Origin: Eggerthellaceae bacterium UBA5906
Lineage (GTDB): Bacteria > Actinomycetota > Coriobacteriia > Coriobacteriales > Eggerthellaceae
Assembly: GCA_002431805.1 (NCBI GenBank)
Contig: DJEE01000060.1
Coordinates: 1-19,098 of the forward strand
Length of the DNA stretch: 19,098 nt
Direction of reading: 5' to 3'
In this document: piece by piece, positions 1 to 7,923 of the stretch
How positions within the stretch are numbered: the stretch's first letter is position 1
How the letters are laid out: every line of letters begins with the position of its first letter
Notes under the pieces: model-generated
Databases searched by the model: none
Told to the model about the DNA's origin: nothing
What the model saw: the letters and a program-made list of their open reading frames with translations, nothing else
Position numbers and translations under genes: made by a program

Positions 1-2616
1 GCGGAAATCCGCGAGAAGTACTTGAAGTTCTTCGAGGAAAAAGGCTGCAAGCGCATGCCGTCCTCCTCGCTTATTCCCGATGATCCGTCGCTTTTGCTCA
101 CCAGCGCGGGCATGGTGCAGTTCAAGCCCTACTTCCTGCATCAAAAAGAGCTTGATTCGCAATACATCGGCACTACGACGGTGCAAAAATGCGTTCGCAC
201 CAACGACATCGACAACATCGGCGACGCGCGCCACCTTTCCTTCTTTGAAATGCTGGGCAACTTCAGCTTCGGCAAGTACTTCAAAAAGGAAATGTGCTCC
301 TGGGCGTATGAGTTCTCCACGGAGGTTTTGGGTCTTCCTAAGGAAAAGCTGTACTTCACCGTGTTCGAGGACGACGACGAAACCATCGAAATTTGGAAGT
401 CTTTGGGCGTTTCCGAAGACCACATCTCCCGTTTGGGCGAGGAAGACAACTTCTGGCGCGCCGGTCCTACCGGCCCGTGCGGCCCGTGCTCTGAGATCTA
501 CTTCGACCAGGGTCCCGACGTTGGCTGCGGCAAGCCTGATTGCAAGCCCGGCTGCGATTGCGACCGTTACCTTGAGTACTGGAACTGCGTGTTCACCCAG
601 TTCGACGGCCAGGAAGACGGCACGCTCGCCCCGCTGCAAACGAAGAACATCGATACCGGCATGGGCCTAGAGCGCATGGCCGCCATCATGCAGGGCGTTA
701 CGAACAACTATGACACCGACGTGCTGCGCAGCCTGGTGGGTGTGGGCGAGCGCTTGGCGGGCGTGGAATACGGCAAAGACGAAACTGCCGACCTGTGCCT
801 GCGCATCATCGCTGACCACAGCCGCTCGGTTACGTTCATGATTGCCGACGGCATCTTGCCTTCCAACGAAGGCCGCGGCTACGTGCTGCGCCGCTTGCTG
901 CGTCGCGCCGTTATGAAGGGCCATATGCTTGGCCTGGACAAGCCGTTTTTGAACGAATACGTGGACGAAGTTGTCAAGCTGATGGGCCACGTGTATCCCG
1001 AAATCGTGGAAAATCGCGAGCTTATCCGCGGCATCATCCTGTCCGAGGAAGAGCGTTTCGGCGCAAACCTGCGCCAAGGCCGCGCGTTTTTGTCCGACGC
1101 CCTCGACCAGCTTGACGGCACGGTTCTTTCCGGCGAGCAGGCATTCACGCTGCACGACACCTACGGCTTCCCGGTAGACATCACGCGTGAGCTGTGCGAA
1201 GAGCGCGGCGTAACCGTTGACATGGAAGGTTTTGAGCGCTGCATGGAGGCGCAGCGCGAGCGCGCCCGTGCCGCAAACGTGAAAGATGCCGAGGCTGCGT
1301 GGAGCACGTACGGTGGCGTGCATTCCGACCTGCTCAAAGAACTGGGCGCAACGAAGTTCGTTGGCTATCAAAACCTTTCCGCCCAGGCAACCGTGCAGGC
1401 GCTTGTGAAAGACGGCGCACGTGTTGACGCGCTGGCTGCAGGCGAGCAGGGCGAGGTAGTGCTCGACGTCACTCCTTTCTACGCTGAAATGGGCGGCGAA
1501 GTGGGCGATACGGGCGTTATCGAGTGCGATGGTGCGCGCGTTGAGGTTGTTGACACGAAGGCTCCCGAAAAGGGCCTGGTGTGTCACGTGGCCAACGTGC
1601 TCGAGGGCACGCTTGCCGTAGGCGCGTCCGTTACGGCTAGCGTTGATGCCGCCCGCCGCGCCCGCGTAACGCGCAATCACACGGCTACCCACATCCTGCA
1701 TGCGGCGTTGCGCCAGGTGCTTGGCGAGCATGTGTCTCAGGCTGGCAGCTACGTTGGGCCGGACCGTCTTCGCTTCGACTTCACGCATTTCGCGGCGGTT
1801 TCCGCAGAGCAACTGGCAGAAGTTGAGCGCGTGGCAAACGAGTTCATCATGTCCGCTACGCCTACGAACATCTACGAGACGTCGCTTGACGCCGCACGCG
1901 AAAGCGGCGTGACGGCGCTGTTCGGCGAAAAGTACGGCGAGCAGGTGCGCGTGGTGGAGTGCGGCACGTTCTCTCGCGAGCTGTGCGGCGGCTGCCATGT
2001 TTCCAACACCGCTGAAATCGGCCTGATGAAAATCACGTCCGAAACCAGCGTGGGCGCGAACGTGCGCCGCATTGAAGCGGTAACCAGCTTTGGCGCGCTT
2101 GATTATGTTAACAAGGTGGAAGCCGAGCTAAAGGAAACCGCCGAAACGCTGCGCGTGCCGCTGTTCGACGTGTCTGAGCGCACGGCTGCAAATGTGAAGC
2201 AGCTGCGTGAGTTCCAGAAGCAGGCAAAACAGACGAAGGGCATCGTCTCCGACGACAACATCACGAAGCTGGTAAGCGCTGCGGTTGATTCGGCGGCTGG
2301 TTACCCGGTTGTGATTTCCCGCGTGAAGATTGCCGATGCCGGTGCACTGCGCAACGGCTGGGATGTGCTTTCCGCACGTATGCCTAAGCCGGGCGCGTGC
2401 GTGCTCATCGGCGAAAAGGACGGCAAGGCAATTCTTATGGCGGCTGGTTCGCCTGAGGCCGTTGCAGCTGGCTTTAATGCCGGCGCGGTCATCAAAGCCA
2501 TTGCCCCCTGCGTGCAGGGCGGCGGTGGCGGCAAGCCGTCCATGGCTCAGGCCGGCGGCAAGAACGCCGCAGGCATCGACGACGCGCTTGAGGCTGCTCG
2601 CAAGATGCTGCTGTAA
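1..2616 (+). CDS. alaS: Alanyl-tRNA synthetase (5' partial)
   Basis: Charges tRNA-Ala with alanine in the cytoplasm and clears mischarged Ser/Gly. The frame is open from base 1 (AEIREKYLKFFEEKGC), which is the usual AlaRS beginning, so only about five N-terminal residues lie outside the window; the TTG at 22 is not the real start. Counting from the Leu at 22, the class II catalytic core is seen in ARHLSFFEMLGNFSFG and GPTGPCGPCSEIYFD. The editing-domain zinc ligands are intact: HTATH (His553, His557) and CGGCH (Cys655, His659). The C-terminal DHHA1 domain has the Gly-rich GGGGGKPSMAQAGG. A Cys-rich loop, GCGKPDCKPGCDCDRY, sits in the aminoacylation domain; similar loops occur in some Gram-positive AlaRS and may bind a metal. 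Full family length, no frameshift. It ends before a strong terminator, so it probably closes its transcript. Confidence 0.97.
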   Translation, partial: AEIREKYLKFFEEKGCKRMPSSSLIPDDPSLLLTSAGMVQFKPYFLHQKELDSQYIGTTTVQKCVRTNDIDNIGDARHLSFFEMLGNFSFGKYFKKEMCSWAYEFSTEVLGLPKEKLYFTVFEDDDETIEIWKSLGVSEDHISRLGEEDNFWRAGPTGPCGPCSEIYFDQGPDVGCGKPDCKPGCDCDRYLEYWNCVFTQFDGQEDGTLAPLQTKNIDTGMGLERMAAIMQGVTNNYDTDVLRSLVGVGERLAGVEYGKDETADLCLRIIADHSRSVTFMIADGILPSNEGRGYVLRRLLRRAVMKGHMLGLDKPFLNEYVDEVVKLMGHVYPEIVENRELIRGIILSEEERFGANLRQGRAFLSDALDQLDGTVLSGEQAFTLHDTYGFPVDITRELCEERGVTVDMEGFERCMEAQRERARAANVKDAEAAWSTYGGVHSDLLKELGATKFVGYQNLSAQATVQALVKDGARVDALAAGEQGEVVLDVTPFYAEMGGEVGDTGVIECDGARVEVVDTKAPEKGLVCHVANVLEGTLAVGASVTASVDAARRARVTRNHTATHILHAALRQVLGEHVSQAGSYVGPDRLRFDFTHFAAVSAEQLAEVERVANEFIMSATPTNIYETSLDAARESGVTALFGEKYGEQVRVVECGTFSRELCGGCHVSNTAEIGLMKITSETSVGANVRRIEAVTSFGALDYVNKVEAELKETAETLRVPLFDVSERTAANVKQLREFQKQAKQTKGIVSDDNITKLVSAAVDSAAGYPVVISRVKIADAGALRNGWDVLSARMPKPGACVLIGEKDGKAILMAAGSPEAVAAGFNAGAVIKAIAPCVQGGGGGKPSMAQAGGKNAAGIDDALEAARKMLL

Positions 2617-2669
2617 TGCAGCTGGGGTGCTGGTAGCGTAAGGCACAGCGCACTGCAACATACCTTCTG

Positions 2670-2695
2670 GGCCCGGAGTTTTCTCCGGGCCTTTT
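2670..2695 (+). terminator. Rho-independent terminator after alaS
   Basis: A perfect 9-bp stem, GGCCCGGAG / CTCCGGGCC, encloses a TTTT loop and is followed by TTTT. It lies 53 bases after the alaS stop codon and separates alaS from the ruvX run. Confidence 0.9.
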
Positions 2696-2776
2696 GCTGT
2701 TGTGCACGTGCGCGAAGCGGCTACCTTGTGAACTGCAATCGTTTATCCGTTCGCTTCTGGTAAAGTGGAGTTTACT

Positions 2777-3199
2777 ATGAGAATTCTTGCATTAGACATC
2801 GGTCAAACCCGTATTGGCGTGGCGGTAAGCGACCCGCGCGAGCGCGTGGCGTCGCCGGTATGCGTGCTTCCCGCAAACGAAGTGCTCTCGAACGCGAAAA
2901 GCTGGAAACGCGTGCTGGAAGATTGGGAGCCGGAATTGCTGCTTTCGGGGCTTCCATACACGCTGGCAGGCGAGGAGGGCCCGCAGGCGCAGCGCATCCG
3001 AGGCGTTGCCCAAAGCATCGCAAAGGCTGCTGGTTTGCCGGTGGAGTTCACTGACGAGCGCTTAAGCTCCCAAGAGGCCAAGCGCAGTTTGCGTGAAAGC
3101 GGCATGTCGGAACGCGACATGCGCGGCAAAATCGATATGATTGCAGCAAGCGTGTTTCTTCAGGCATGGCTTGATGCGCGCAATTCCAGCGAAAGGTAA
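2777..3199 (+). CDS. ruvX: RuvX/YqgF-family RNase H-fold nuclease
   Basis: YqgF/RuvX family, 140 aa. Members are described as putative Holliday-junction resolvases and as nucleases for the 5' end of pre-16S rRNA; the sequence cannot tell which applies. The RNase H-fold signature is complete: LALDIGQTRIGVAVSDP with Asp7, LLLSGLPYTLAGEEG, FTDERLSS with Glu94, and KIDMIAASVFLQ with Asp120 as the likely acidic metal-binding residues. I start at the ATG at 2777 because GTGGAG lies 6 bases upstream; an in-frame GTG at 2765 lies inside that ribosome site. The next gene, mltG, follows after 5 bases and its Shine-Dalgarno (GAAAGG) is inside the last codons of this gene, so the two are probably co-transcribed. 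The pairing ruvX-mltG is common in bacteria. Confidence 0.93.
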   Translation: MRILALDIGQTRIGVAVSDPRERVASPVCVLPANEVLSNAKSWKRVLEDWEPELLLSGLPYTLAGEEGPQAQRIRGVAQSIAKAAGLPVEFTDERLSSQEAKRSLRESGMSERDMRGKIDMIAASVFLQAWLDARNSSER

Positions 3200-3204
3200 T
3201 ACGT

Positions 3205-4353
3205 ATGCCCCTTCGTAAGCAAGTAACGTACTCGCGTCGTCCGAATCACGCGGCCCGCTCTGCACACGCGCGCGGCGACCGCATGTTCCGCACCTATGAC
3301 ACCAGCTATATTCAGCCTAAGCACAGCAAGGTGCCGGCTATTGCGTTTACCGTGGTGCTCGTGCTTATTGCCCTTGCGTTGCTGTGGTTCATCGGCTCGT
3401 CGGTGGCAAGCTGTGCATCCCCGAAGGTTGAGCTGCTCTCCGACGGCGAACAGGCAACCATTGTGGTAAACGACGGCGAAGGTGCCAACGATATCGGCAA
3501 GTCGCTGGTAGACGCGAAGCTTGTTTCCGCTTCGAAGGACTTCACTGATCGCGTGAGCAAGCTGGGCGTGGGCTCGAATTTGAAACCTGGCACATACGTG
3601 TTTGCCGGCGGAACGTCGGTGGACGACATTATTTCCACGCTGCAGTCGGGCCCTTCTACGAATGCGCTGACCATTCCCGAGGGATATCGTTTAAGCGAGA
3701 TTGCCTCGGCCGTTGAATCGGCAACCGATGGCCGCGTTTCTGCCGACGATTTCACTGCAGCTGCTTCCGATGCAAGCGTGTATGCAGGTGATTTCAGCTT
3801 CTTGCAATCTGTGGGCACCAACAACCTTGAGGGCTTTCTGTTCCCCAAAACCTACGATGTTTCGGCCGGCGCTACCGCTGATAGCCTTATTCGCATGATG
3901 TTGCAGCAGTTCCAAACGGAAACGGCGGGCCTTGATTGGTCGTATCCGCAATCGCAGGGCCTGTCCATCTACCAGGCCGTTAACCTGGCATCCATTGTGG
4001 AAAAGGAGTCCACGGGCGATGAGGGCATCCGCTCGCAGGTTGCGTCCGTGTTCTACAACCGCCTTACCACACAGGGCGAGCCGAGCAACGGCTTTTTGCA
4101 AAGCGACGCCACCACGGCCTATGCAGTCGGCCACGATCCCACGCCCGATGAGGTTCACGCCGATTCTCCGTACAGCACGTACACGAACAAAGGCTTGCCG
4201 CCTACGCCTATCTGCTCGCCTTCCATCGAATGTCTGCAGGCCGTGTGCGCGCCGAATCAAGATGCGCTTGGCAAGTACTACTTCTTCTACTACGAAAACG
4301 ATAAGTACACGTTCAGCGAAACGTACGACGAACACCAGGCCGCGTTCTCGTAA
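3205..4353 (+). CDS. mltG: Endolytic murein transglycosylase MltG (YceG-like)
   Basis: Membrane-anchored lytic transglycosylase that cleaves nascent peptidoglycan and helps end glycan strand growth (known for E. coli MltG). The 382-aa protein has a basic, cytoplasmic N-terminus, one transmembrane helix at about residues 44-66, a LysM-like region near 80-150, and a YceG catalytic domain. The catalytic Glu is probably Glu266 in ASIVEKES; YNRL, FLQSDATTAYAVG and STYTNKGLPPTPI are further family motifs. I start at the ATG at 3205, with GAAAGG 8 bases upstream. Cys70 just after the helix sits in a lipobox-like VASC, but the long N-terminal region makes a normal lipoprotein doubtful. Eight bases separate it from the yqeG-like gene. 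Confidence 0.94.
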   Translation: MPLRKQVTYSRRPNHAARSAHARGDRMFRTYDTSYIQPKHSKVPAIAFTVVLVLIALALLWFIGSSVASCASPKVELLSDGEQATIVVNDGEGANDIGKSLVDAKLVSASKDFTDRVSKLGVGSNLKPGTYVFAGGTSVDDIISTLQSGPSTNALTIPEGYRLSEIASAVESATDGRVSADDFTAAASDASVYAGDFSFLQSVGTNNLEGFLFPKTYDVSAGATADSLIRMMLQQFQTETAGLDWSYPQSQGLSIYQAVNLASIVEKESTGDEGIRSQVASVFYNRLTTQGEPSNGFLQSDATTAYAVGHDPTPDEVHADSPYSTYTNKGLPPTPICSPSIECLQAVCAPNQDALGKYYFFYYENDKYTFSETYDEHQAAFS

Positions 4354-4361
4354 GGCAGCAC

Positions 4362-4943
4362 ATGTCGTATTTGCAGCCGGAACGGTATTTCTCGCGCATA
4401 TCGCATATACACATCAAACGGGACTTGCTTGACTGCGGGTTCCGTTTCGTGTTGCTTGATATCGACAACACCATTCTTTCCCGCGCAACGCACGACGTGC
4501 CGCGCGACGTGGGACTTTGGCTGGCGCAGGCGCGCGATGCGGGCATCCAGTTTTGCCTGGTGTCGAACAACTGGCATGCAAACGTTCACCAGCTGGCAAA
4601 CAGGTTGTCCGTGCCCATTGTGGCCAAAGCCATGAAGCCCATTCCGGCGGCGCTGTTCGTTGCCATGCATAAGCTTGGTGCCAAGCGCGCTGAAACGGTG
4701 ATGATAGGCGATCAGCTGTCCACCGACGTGCTTGCCGCGCATAACGCCGGCATCGCCGCGTATCTGCTGGCACCGCTGGTGGAGCAAGACCTTAAGCACA
4801 CCCAGTATGTCCGCATGATTGAGCGCGTCATTTTGGGGGACGCTAGCCCCGAGGGGTTGTCTCAGCCAACATGCAGTCAGGTTGAAAACGCTGCGCAAAC
4901 GCCGTGTGCGTGCGAAGACGCAGCAAGTTGCTCAAAGTTATAA
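4362..4943 (+). CDS. YqeG-family HAD phosphatase (subfamily IIIA)
   Basis: A 193-aa HAD-superfamily hydrolase of the YqeG type; the physiological substrate of this family is not settled. HAD motifs are all present: LLDIDNTIL with Asp33 (nucleophile) and Asp35, LVSNN with Ser68, AMKP with Lys92, and MIGDQLSTDVLAAHNAG with Asp117 and Asp122. This matches the YqeG pattern (ITDLDNTL...VVIGDQLLTDVLGGN in Bacillus). In Bacillus yqeG lies just upstream of yqeH-aroE; here aroE is again the next gene, which supports the assignment. The start ATG is 8 bases after mltG, with AAGG overlapping the mltG stop. After about residue 156 there is a tail of about 37 residues with five cysteines that the family does not normally have; its role is unknown. 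Confidence 0.9.
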   Translation: MSYLQPERYFSRISHIHIKRDLLDCGFRFVLLDIDNTILSRATHDVPRDVGLWLAQARDAGIQFCLVSNNWHANVHQLANRLSVPIVAKAMKPIPAALFVAMHKLGAKRAETVMIGDQLSTDVLAAHNAGIAAYLLAPLVEQDLKHTQYVRMIERVILGDASPEGLSQPTCSQVENAAQTPCACEDAASCSKL

Positions 4944-4960
4944 AACCGCTGAGCATTTGA

Positions 4961-4991
4961 TTGCCGGATGCGCGCGCGACATTGGTATGAT
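4961..4991 (+). promoter_or_regulatory. Promoter candidate for aroE and the shikimate block
   Basis: An extended -10 box, TG-G-TATGAT (4983-4991), matches the consensus TGnTATAAT at all but one base. A weak -35 candidate, TTGCCG (4961-4966), is spaced 19 bases away. Transcription would begin near 4998, about 40 bases before the aroE ATG. A second, overlapping extended -10 (TGCTAATAT, 5000-5008) is also possible. Supported by position only. Confidence 0.5.
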
Positions 4992-5039
4992 GGAATCCCT
5001 GCTAATATGCAGGCTCTTGAACAATCAGGAAGGATTTCC

Positions 5040-5987
5040 ATGACCGAGCAGAGCGAAGGCGAACGTCTCTATATCTTGGGGCATCCTGTTGCGCATTCGA
5101 AATCGCCGGTAATGTACAACGCCGTGTATGGTAAGGCCGGTCTTGCATGGACCTACGATTTTGCCGATTACGCGGAGCTGGATGCTGCCCGTGATTTTTT
5201 GAGCAAACGCCAATTCTTGTCCATAAACATCACTACCCCTTATAAACCGCTTGCGTATGAGTCGGCCACGCGCAAAGACGCCAGCGCCGTTTTGGCGCAG
5301 GGCGCAAACGTGCTGGTGCGCGAAGGCGAAGGCTTGGCGGGGTATAACACCGACGGCGCCGGCTGCGTAAGGTTTTTGGAGCTTACGGGGCTGAACTTCG
5401 AAAATAAGCGAATTGCAATTTGCGGTACGGGCCCTACGGCGTTGTCCATCATGCATGCCTGCGCTGTTGCCGGGGCAAACACGCTGATGCTGCTTTCGCG
5501 CGATGCTCAGCGGGCGCGGTGCGTGCTTGAGGGGTATATCGATCGCTTCGGCTTGCTTATGAGCACGGCCGATGGCGAGGCGCCCGGCAAAAACGGGCAC
5601 CGAAGCCTGCGCGAAGCCTATGAGATGGCAACATTTCGTTTCGGCTCGTATCAAGGTGCGGCGGACTTCTTTGCAAAAGCCGATGTGGTCATCAACGCCA
5701 CACCGTTGGGCATGAAGCAAGGCGACCCGGCACCGTTTGACACGGGCTTGCTGCATGCCGGTCAGGTGGTCATGGACGCCGTGTATGCGGCAGGAACAAC
5801 AAAGCTGGTGGAGGATGCGCTGGCGGTGGGCTGCAAAGCGTATAACGGCGGCGGCATGCTCGTTGCGCAAGCCGTTGCCACTGCGCGCATCTTAGAACAG
5901 GCCAAAGGCGTTTCGCTTGCTATGAACGATGCCGAAATGTTCAACACCATGGCAGACGCGGCGGGGTTTGACTGCCCGCGCGCGTAA
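5040..5987 (+). CDS. aroE: Shikimate dehydrogenase
   Basis: Reduces 3-dehydroshikimate to shikimate with NADPH, the fourth step of the shikimate pathway. Shikimate-site motifs are intact: SKSP (20-23), NITTPYKP with catalytic Lys69, and NTDGAG with Asp105. The Rossmann half has GTGPTA (129-134) in place of the usual GAGGA, SRD in place of the NADP-binding NRT, and VINATPLGM and GGGMLVAQA. At 315 aa it is longer than the usual 270-290; the extra residues are mainly about 25 between 158 and 215. I start at the ATG at 5040 because AGGAAGG (5027-5033) lies 6 bases upstream; the longer frame from 4968 would begin inside the promoter candidate. First gene of the aroE-C-K-B-Q run. A divergent paralogue with another substrate is possible but less likely in this context. 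Confidence 0.92.
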   Translation: MTEQSEGERLYILGHPVAHSKSPVMYNAVYGKAGLAWTYDFADYAELDAARDFLSKRQFLSINITTPYKPLAYESATRKDASAVLAQGANVLVREGEGLAGYNTDGAGCVRFLELTGLNFENKRIAICGTGPTALSIMHACAVAGANTLMLLSRDAQRARCVLEGYIDRFGLLMSTADGEAPGKNGHRSLREAYEMATFRFGSYQGAADFFAKADVVINATPLGMKQGDPAPFDTGLLHAGQVVMDAVYAAGTTKLVEDALAVGCKAYNGGGMLVAQAVATARILEQAKGVSLAMNDAEMFNTMADAAGFDCPRA

Positions 5988-6056
5988 AAGTCGTATCAAT
6001 CTTACGTGCGTGGGCGTTTGCAAATGCGTCCGCGCGCTTCGCACGAAGGAAAGAAC

Positions 6057-7232
6057 ATGCGTTACTACACTGCAGGCGAAAGCCACGGGCAAGGGCTTGT
6101 TGCCATCGTCGAGGGCGTGCCCGCTGGCTTGAAGGTGTCCGAAGAGCAAATCAACATCGACCTGGCGCGCCGTCAATCGGGCTATGGCCGCGGCGGTCGC
6201 CAGAAAATCGAGAAAGATACGGTGCAGGTGCTGTCCGGCATTCGTTTCGGTCGCACCATGGGAAGTCCTGTTGCCATGCTGGTGCGCAACCGCGATTGGG
6301 AAAACTGGACAGACCGTATGGCCCCGTTCGGCGAAGCACCGCTTGACCTGGTGCGCGAGGTAACGCCGCGCCCCGGTCACGCCGATTTGGTGGGGGCCCT
6401 GAAAACGAACACCGATGATTGCCGCAACATTCTTGAGCGCTCAAGCGCGCGCACAACGGCGCCGCGCGTGGCAGCTGCAGGCATCGCTCGCGAGTTTCTG
6501 GCCGACCTGGGCGTGGACATCTTCTCGTACGTCACGTCCATTGGTGCCGCCGCCATGCGCGAGGACGACCCGTTCGTGAACGCGGCGCAGTACACGCCGC
6601 TTGCCATCGAAACAAGCGAGGTGCGCTGCCCCGACCCCGAAGCCACCGAAGCCATGAAGCGCGAAATCGATCGCGCCATCAAAAACAAAGACAGCCTCGG
6701 CGGCACGTTCCGCGTGGTGGTGCGCGGTTTGCTGCCGGGTGTGGGCGACTACGCGGTGCCCACCGAGCGCCTGACGTCAACCATCGGCGGGGCGCTGTTC
6801 AGCATTCCTGCCATCAAAGGCGTGGAATTCGGCATGGGCTTCGAGTGCGCGCGCCGTCCCGGTTCGCAGGTGCACGACCCCATTGTGCTTGACCGCGCAA
6901 ACGCCAACTTCACGCGCACGTCGAACAACGCCGGCGGCTTGGAAGGCGGCATGACCACGGGTATGCCGCTGGTGGTCACGGCTGCCATGAAGCCTATCCC
7001 CACGCTTATGCAGCCGCTGCAAACGGTAAACCTTGACACGCTGGAAGTTGCCCAAGCGTCTAAAGAACGCAGCGATGTGTGCGCTGTGCCCGCAGCCGCC
7101 GTGGTTGCGGAAGGCGAGGTGGCGTTTGCGCTGGCAGACGCATACATGCGCAAGTTCGGCTCCGACAACATGGCCGATATCAAGGCCGCCATCAAGGCAT
7201 ACAAACAACGACTCAACACCATGTCGCGCTAA
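6057..7232 (+). CDS. aroC: Chorismate synthase
   Basis: Turns 5-enolpyruvylshikimate-3-phosphate into chorismate using reduced FMN, the last step of the pathway. The 391-aa protein has the N-terminal signature MRYYTAGESHG with His10, RRQSGYGRGGRQKIEKD, the second signature RPGHAD with His108, ERSSARTTAPRVA (the family more often has ERSSARETA), NNAGGLEGGMTTG, and RSDVCAVPAA near the C-terminus. The ATG at 6057 is chosen because the protein then begins exactly as the family does, and AAGGAAAG (6046-6053) sits just upstream; the frame continues 17 codons further back without a ribosome site. It follows aroE after 69 bases and is 19 bases ahead of aroK, so co-transcription is likely. Confidence 0.97.
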   Translation: MRYYTAGESHGQGLVAIVEGVPAGLKVSEEQINIDLARRQSGYGRGGRQKIEKDTVQVLSGIRFGRTMGSPVAMLVRNRDWENWTDRMAPFGEAPLDLVREVTPRPGHADLVGALKTNTDDCRNILERSSARTTAPRVAAAGIAREFLADLGVDIFSYVTSIGAAAMREDDPFVNAAQYTPLAIETSEVRCPDPEATEAMKREIDRAIKNKDSLGGTFRVVVRGLLPGVGDYAVPTERLTSTIGGALFSIPAIKGVEFGMGFECARRPGSQVHDPIVLDRANANFTRTSNNAGGLEGGMTTGMPLVVTAAMKPIPTLMQPLQTVNLDTLEVAQASKERSDVCAVPAAAVVAEGEVAFALADAYMRKFGSDNMADIKAAIKAYKQRLNTMSR

Positions 7233-7251
7233 GCTTCAGGAAGGAATGACC

Positions 7252-7923
7252 ATGGAAACGAAGGCTACGGAAAACCAGTCCATCACGCCGGAGAGCAACC
7301 CGGTTGCCTATACGCTGTCCGTTACCACGCCCGATGAGGTTGTGGCAGTAGTGAACAGCCCCGAGCTAAAGCCGGCCAGCCGCCCGGTGTACGAGCTTAC
7401 GCGCAACGTGTTCTTCGTTGGCTTCATGGTTGCGGGCAAAACGTCCACTTCGCGCCGTCTGGCGCGTCAGTGCGGCCTGGCCACCATCGACCTTGACGCT
7501 TACATCGAGCGTCGTGAGCGCCGCGCAATCAACCAGATTTTCGCATCGGAAGGCGAGCAGGCGTTCCGCGACATGGAAACCGAGGCGCTGTCCGAGTTCG
7601 CCCACAAAGGCCCCATGCTGGTGTCGTGCGGCGGCGGCATCGTGCTGCGCGAAGAGAATCGCGAAATCCTGAAGCAAAACGGGTTTGTGGTGTACCTGCA
7701 GGTTACGGCCGAGCAGGCAGTTGAGCGCGTCAGCGACGTGTCCACGCGCCCGCTGTTCAAAGATTTGGAAACGGCACGCAAAACCATCGCCGGCCGCCTG
7801 CCCATGTACGAAGACGTGGCAAGCGTGTCCATTGACACGGTGGGCAAGTCCATTAACGTGGTAGCGCAGGAAATCCAAGACATCCTTGAGAAAGAAGGCG
7901 TGCTGTGCCTGCGACAAAAGTAG
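7252..7923 (+). CDS. aroK: Shikimate kinase with an N-terminal extension
   Basis: Phosphorylates shikimate at O3 with ATP. The kinase domain begins near residue 52 with Walker A GFMVAGKT (57-64), then DLD (Asp80 for Mg, Asp82 for shikimate), FRDMETEAL with Arg106, CGGG (126-129), and lid RPLF (Arg166). These positions equal those of E. coli AroK plus about 48, so roughly 48 N-terminal residues are extra. That stretch (METKATENQS... up to YELT) has no motif I recognise. The ATG at 7252 is chosen because AGGAAGG (7238-7244) is 7 bases away; an ATG at 7246 is too close to it. The 3' end overlaps aroB by 19 bases, which suggests coupled translation of the two enzymes. Confidence 0.94.
   Translation: METKATENQSITPESNPVAYTLSVTTPDEVVAVVNSPELKPASRPVYELTRNVFFVGFMVAGKTSTSRRLARQCGLATIDLDAYIERRERRAINQIFASEGEQAFRDMETEALSEFAHKGPMLVSCGGGIVLREENREILKQNGFVVYLQVTAEQAVERVSDVSTRPLFKDLETARKTIAGRLPMYEDVASVSIDTVGKSINVVAQEIQDILEKEGVLCLRQK

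Noticed and set aside
667..1998. Long open frame on the minus strand opposite alaS
   Set aside because: Shadow of the GC-rich alaS coding frame; no ribosome site, no recognisable domain, and alaS is certain. Similar long minus-strand frames opposite aroE (5025-5870), the M24 peptidase (9701-10726), the fusion gene (11877-12653) and accC (13861-14877) are rejected for the same reason.
2726..2766. Promoter for ruvX (TTGTGA and TGGTAAAGT)
   Set aside because: The two boxes are 29 bases apart and the extended -10-like TGGTAAAGT overlaps the ribosome site; a start there would leave almost no leader. A promoter must exist after the alaS terminator but I cannot place it.
2765..2776. GTG at 2765 as the ruvX start
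   Set aside because: It lies inside the GTGGAG ribosome site that serves the ATG at 2777, and the family begins at MRILALDIG.
6012..6031. Hairpin between aroE and aroC as a terminator
   Set aside because: About 6 pairs with two G-T pairs and no T tract; too weak.
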